Shown: positions 19,781 through 20,265 of the stretch, one piece after another | How the letters are laid out: every line of letters starts with the position of its first letter | Position numbering within the stretch: the first letter of the stretch is position 1 | NCBI GenBank assembly: GCA_964597265.1 | Contig: CAZQWJ010000022.1 | Location: 1-20,265 of the forward strand | Direction of reading: 5' to 3' | Length of the DNA: 20,265 nt | Source of the DNA: CAZQWJ01 sp964597265 | GTDB taxonomy: Bacteria > Patescibacteriota > 4484-211 > JAGQKX01 | Made by a program: the position numbers and the translations under genes | The notes under the pieces: model-generated | What the model saw: the letters and a program-made list of their open reading frames with translations, nothing else | The model's database searches: none | What the model was told of the DNA's origin: nothing

Positions 19781-20265
19781 ATGCACAAGAATGTTGTTTA
19801 TCATGCGTCCAAAACACAAGGCTTAACTGCATTGGAGCCTAGAGAAAGCACCCATAAGAAAAAATGGGTCTACGCGACCAAGGATATTGTTACCTCGGCT
19901 ATGTTTCTGGGAGATAATTTTGATTTTATTTGTCAAACAGGAGTAGAAAATGGAAAACCACATATTTATGAACAATTTGAAGGAGCATTTCAACGTGCCT
20001 ACGGAAAGAAAATAGGCTCAATATATAAGCTAAACGCGGCAAACTTCAAAAGCGGTAAGACATCTTGGTCAGCTGAAGTAATCTCAGAAAAAGTTGAGCC
20101 AGTTCTGCAAGAAATAAAAATTGACGATGTTGCAAAATTCTTATTACAACTTGAAAAAGAAGGAAAGTTAGAAATCTATAAATATCCTAACAAACCAAAC
20201 ACTGCCCCCAAAGACAAGAGCGATCTTGTTGAGAAAGCTGCAAGATGGACGATTGATTTTGGAGA
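19781..20265 (+). CDS. Uncharacterised YHAS-type protein, cut by the window end
   Basis: The frame is open from 19754 (ATG) or 19781 (ATG) to the last base. From 19781 it reads MHKNVVYHASKTQGLTALEPRESTHKKKWVYATKD, then TSAMFLGDNFDF, GKPHIYEQFEGAFQRAYGKKIGSIYKL, SGKTSWSAEVISE and LQLEKEGKLEIYKYP. The order of a YHxS strand, a vYAT strand and a GSIYKL strand recalls a widespread family of uncharacterised proteins whose N-terminus resembles ADP-ribosyltransferase/KptA-type folds. That fold link is a guess. ATG 19781 is preferred because TATCAT lies 7 bases upstream and because relatives start only a few residues before YHxS. The gene is divergent from DUF2079 and its 3' end lies outside the window. 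Confidence 0.7.
   Translation, partial: MHKNVVYHASKTQGLTALEPRESTHKKKWVYATKDIVTSAMFLGDNFDFICQTGVENGKPHIYEQFEGAFQRAYGKKIGSIYKLNAANFKSGKTSWSAEVISEKVEPVLQEIKIDDVAKFLLQLEKEGKLEIYKYPNKPNTAPKDKSDLVEKAARWTIDFG

Noticed and set aside
1..20265. Alternative genetic code (TGA as glycine or tryptophan)
   Set aside because: TGA ends endonuclease III at the expected place, and no conserved domain needs TGA read through.

Overview
The window looks like a scaffold from a Candidate Phyla Radiation (Patescibacteria) type bacterium. This is an inference from gene content, not a proven placement. The supporting signs are a DUF2079 multi-membrane protein paired with a GT2 glycosyltransferase, secreted proteins with Thr/Pro-rich linkers, compact versions of YebC and endonuclease III, an ATP-cone nuclease, short intergenic regions, and TGA read as a normal stop (code 11). 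Four runs of exactly 100 N (5423-5522, 6673-6772, 8984-9083, 16730-16829) are scaffold gaps of unknown true size. Each one cuts at least one gene, so C-termini or mid-domains near them are incomplete.

Layout. 1-325: a decayed GIY-YIG nuclease gene whose 3' end merges into a dispersed palindromic repeat. 426-1367: an unrecognised protein with an HEEAH metal-site motif. 1417-2917 (minus): a small beta-rich protein translationally coupled to a Y-family DNA polymerase. 3038-3574: a bacterial PH-domain protein with a canonical Shine-Dalgarno. 3712-5422 (plus): an unknown protein followed by a DUF2156/GNAT-like protein. 5523-6541: a UDP-glucuronate-4-epimerase-like enzyme. 6649-8531 (minus): an ATP-cone plus Mrr-like nuclease, an endonuclease IV-like TIM barrel and a four-helix-bundle (23S IVS type) protein, linked by three copies of one repeat. 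8579-10123: an ABC exporter half-transporter. 10290-11264: NrnA-like DHH phosphoesterase. 11279-12318 (minus): PspC-type membrane protein and short YebC. 12434-13093: membrane-anchored cyclophilin. 13094-13898: a gene-poor stretch holding a 106-108 bp tandem array, tRNA-Arg(UCU) and palindromic repeats. 13899-15990 (minus): NatAB-like ABC-2 transporter. 16036-16671: endonuclease III without the Fe-S loop. 16830-17421: a 5'- and 3'-incomplete secreted-type protein. 17468-19681 (minus): GT2 glycosyltransferase and DUF2079 membrane protein. 19781-end: the start of an uncharacterised YHAS-type protein.

The most coherent signal across the window is promoter architecture. At ten genes a -10 hexamer of TANNNT form sits close to the start codon, and at nine of these the gap is 6-7 bases. 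This predicts leaderless mRNAs and decides several ambiguous starts (2917, 7149, 11758, 18163). One gene (3574) instead carries AGGAGG. The second notable area is 13094-13898, where a tRNA gene abuts perfect hairpins on both sides and a tandem array shows at least one compensatory base-pair change, suggesting structured RNA. Functionally the window mixes DNA repair and nucleic-acid turnover (DinB, endonuclease III, endonuclease IV-like, ATP-cone nuclease, NrnA) with envelope biology (epimerase, GT2, DUF2079, ABC transporters, PspC, cyclophilin). I see no prophage, CRISPR array or insertion sequence with a transposase.
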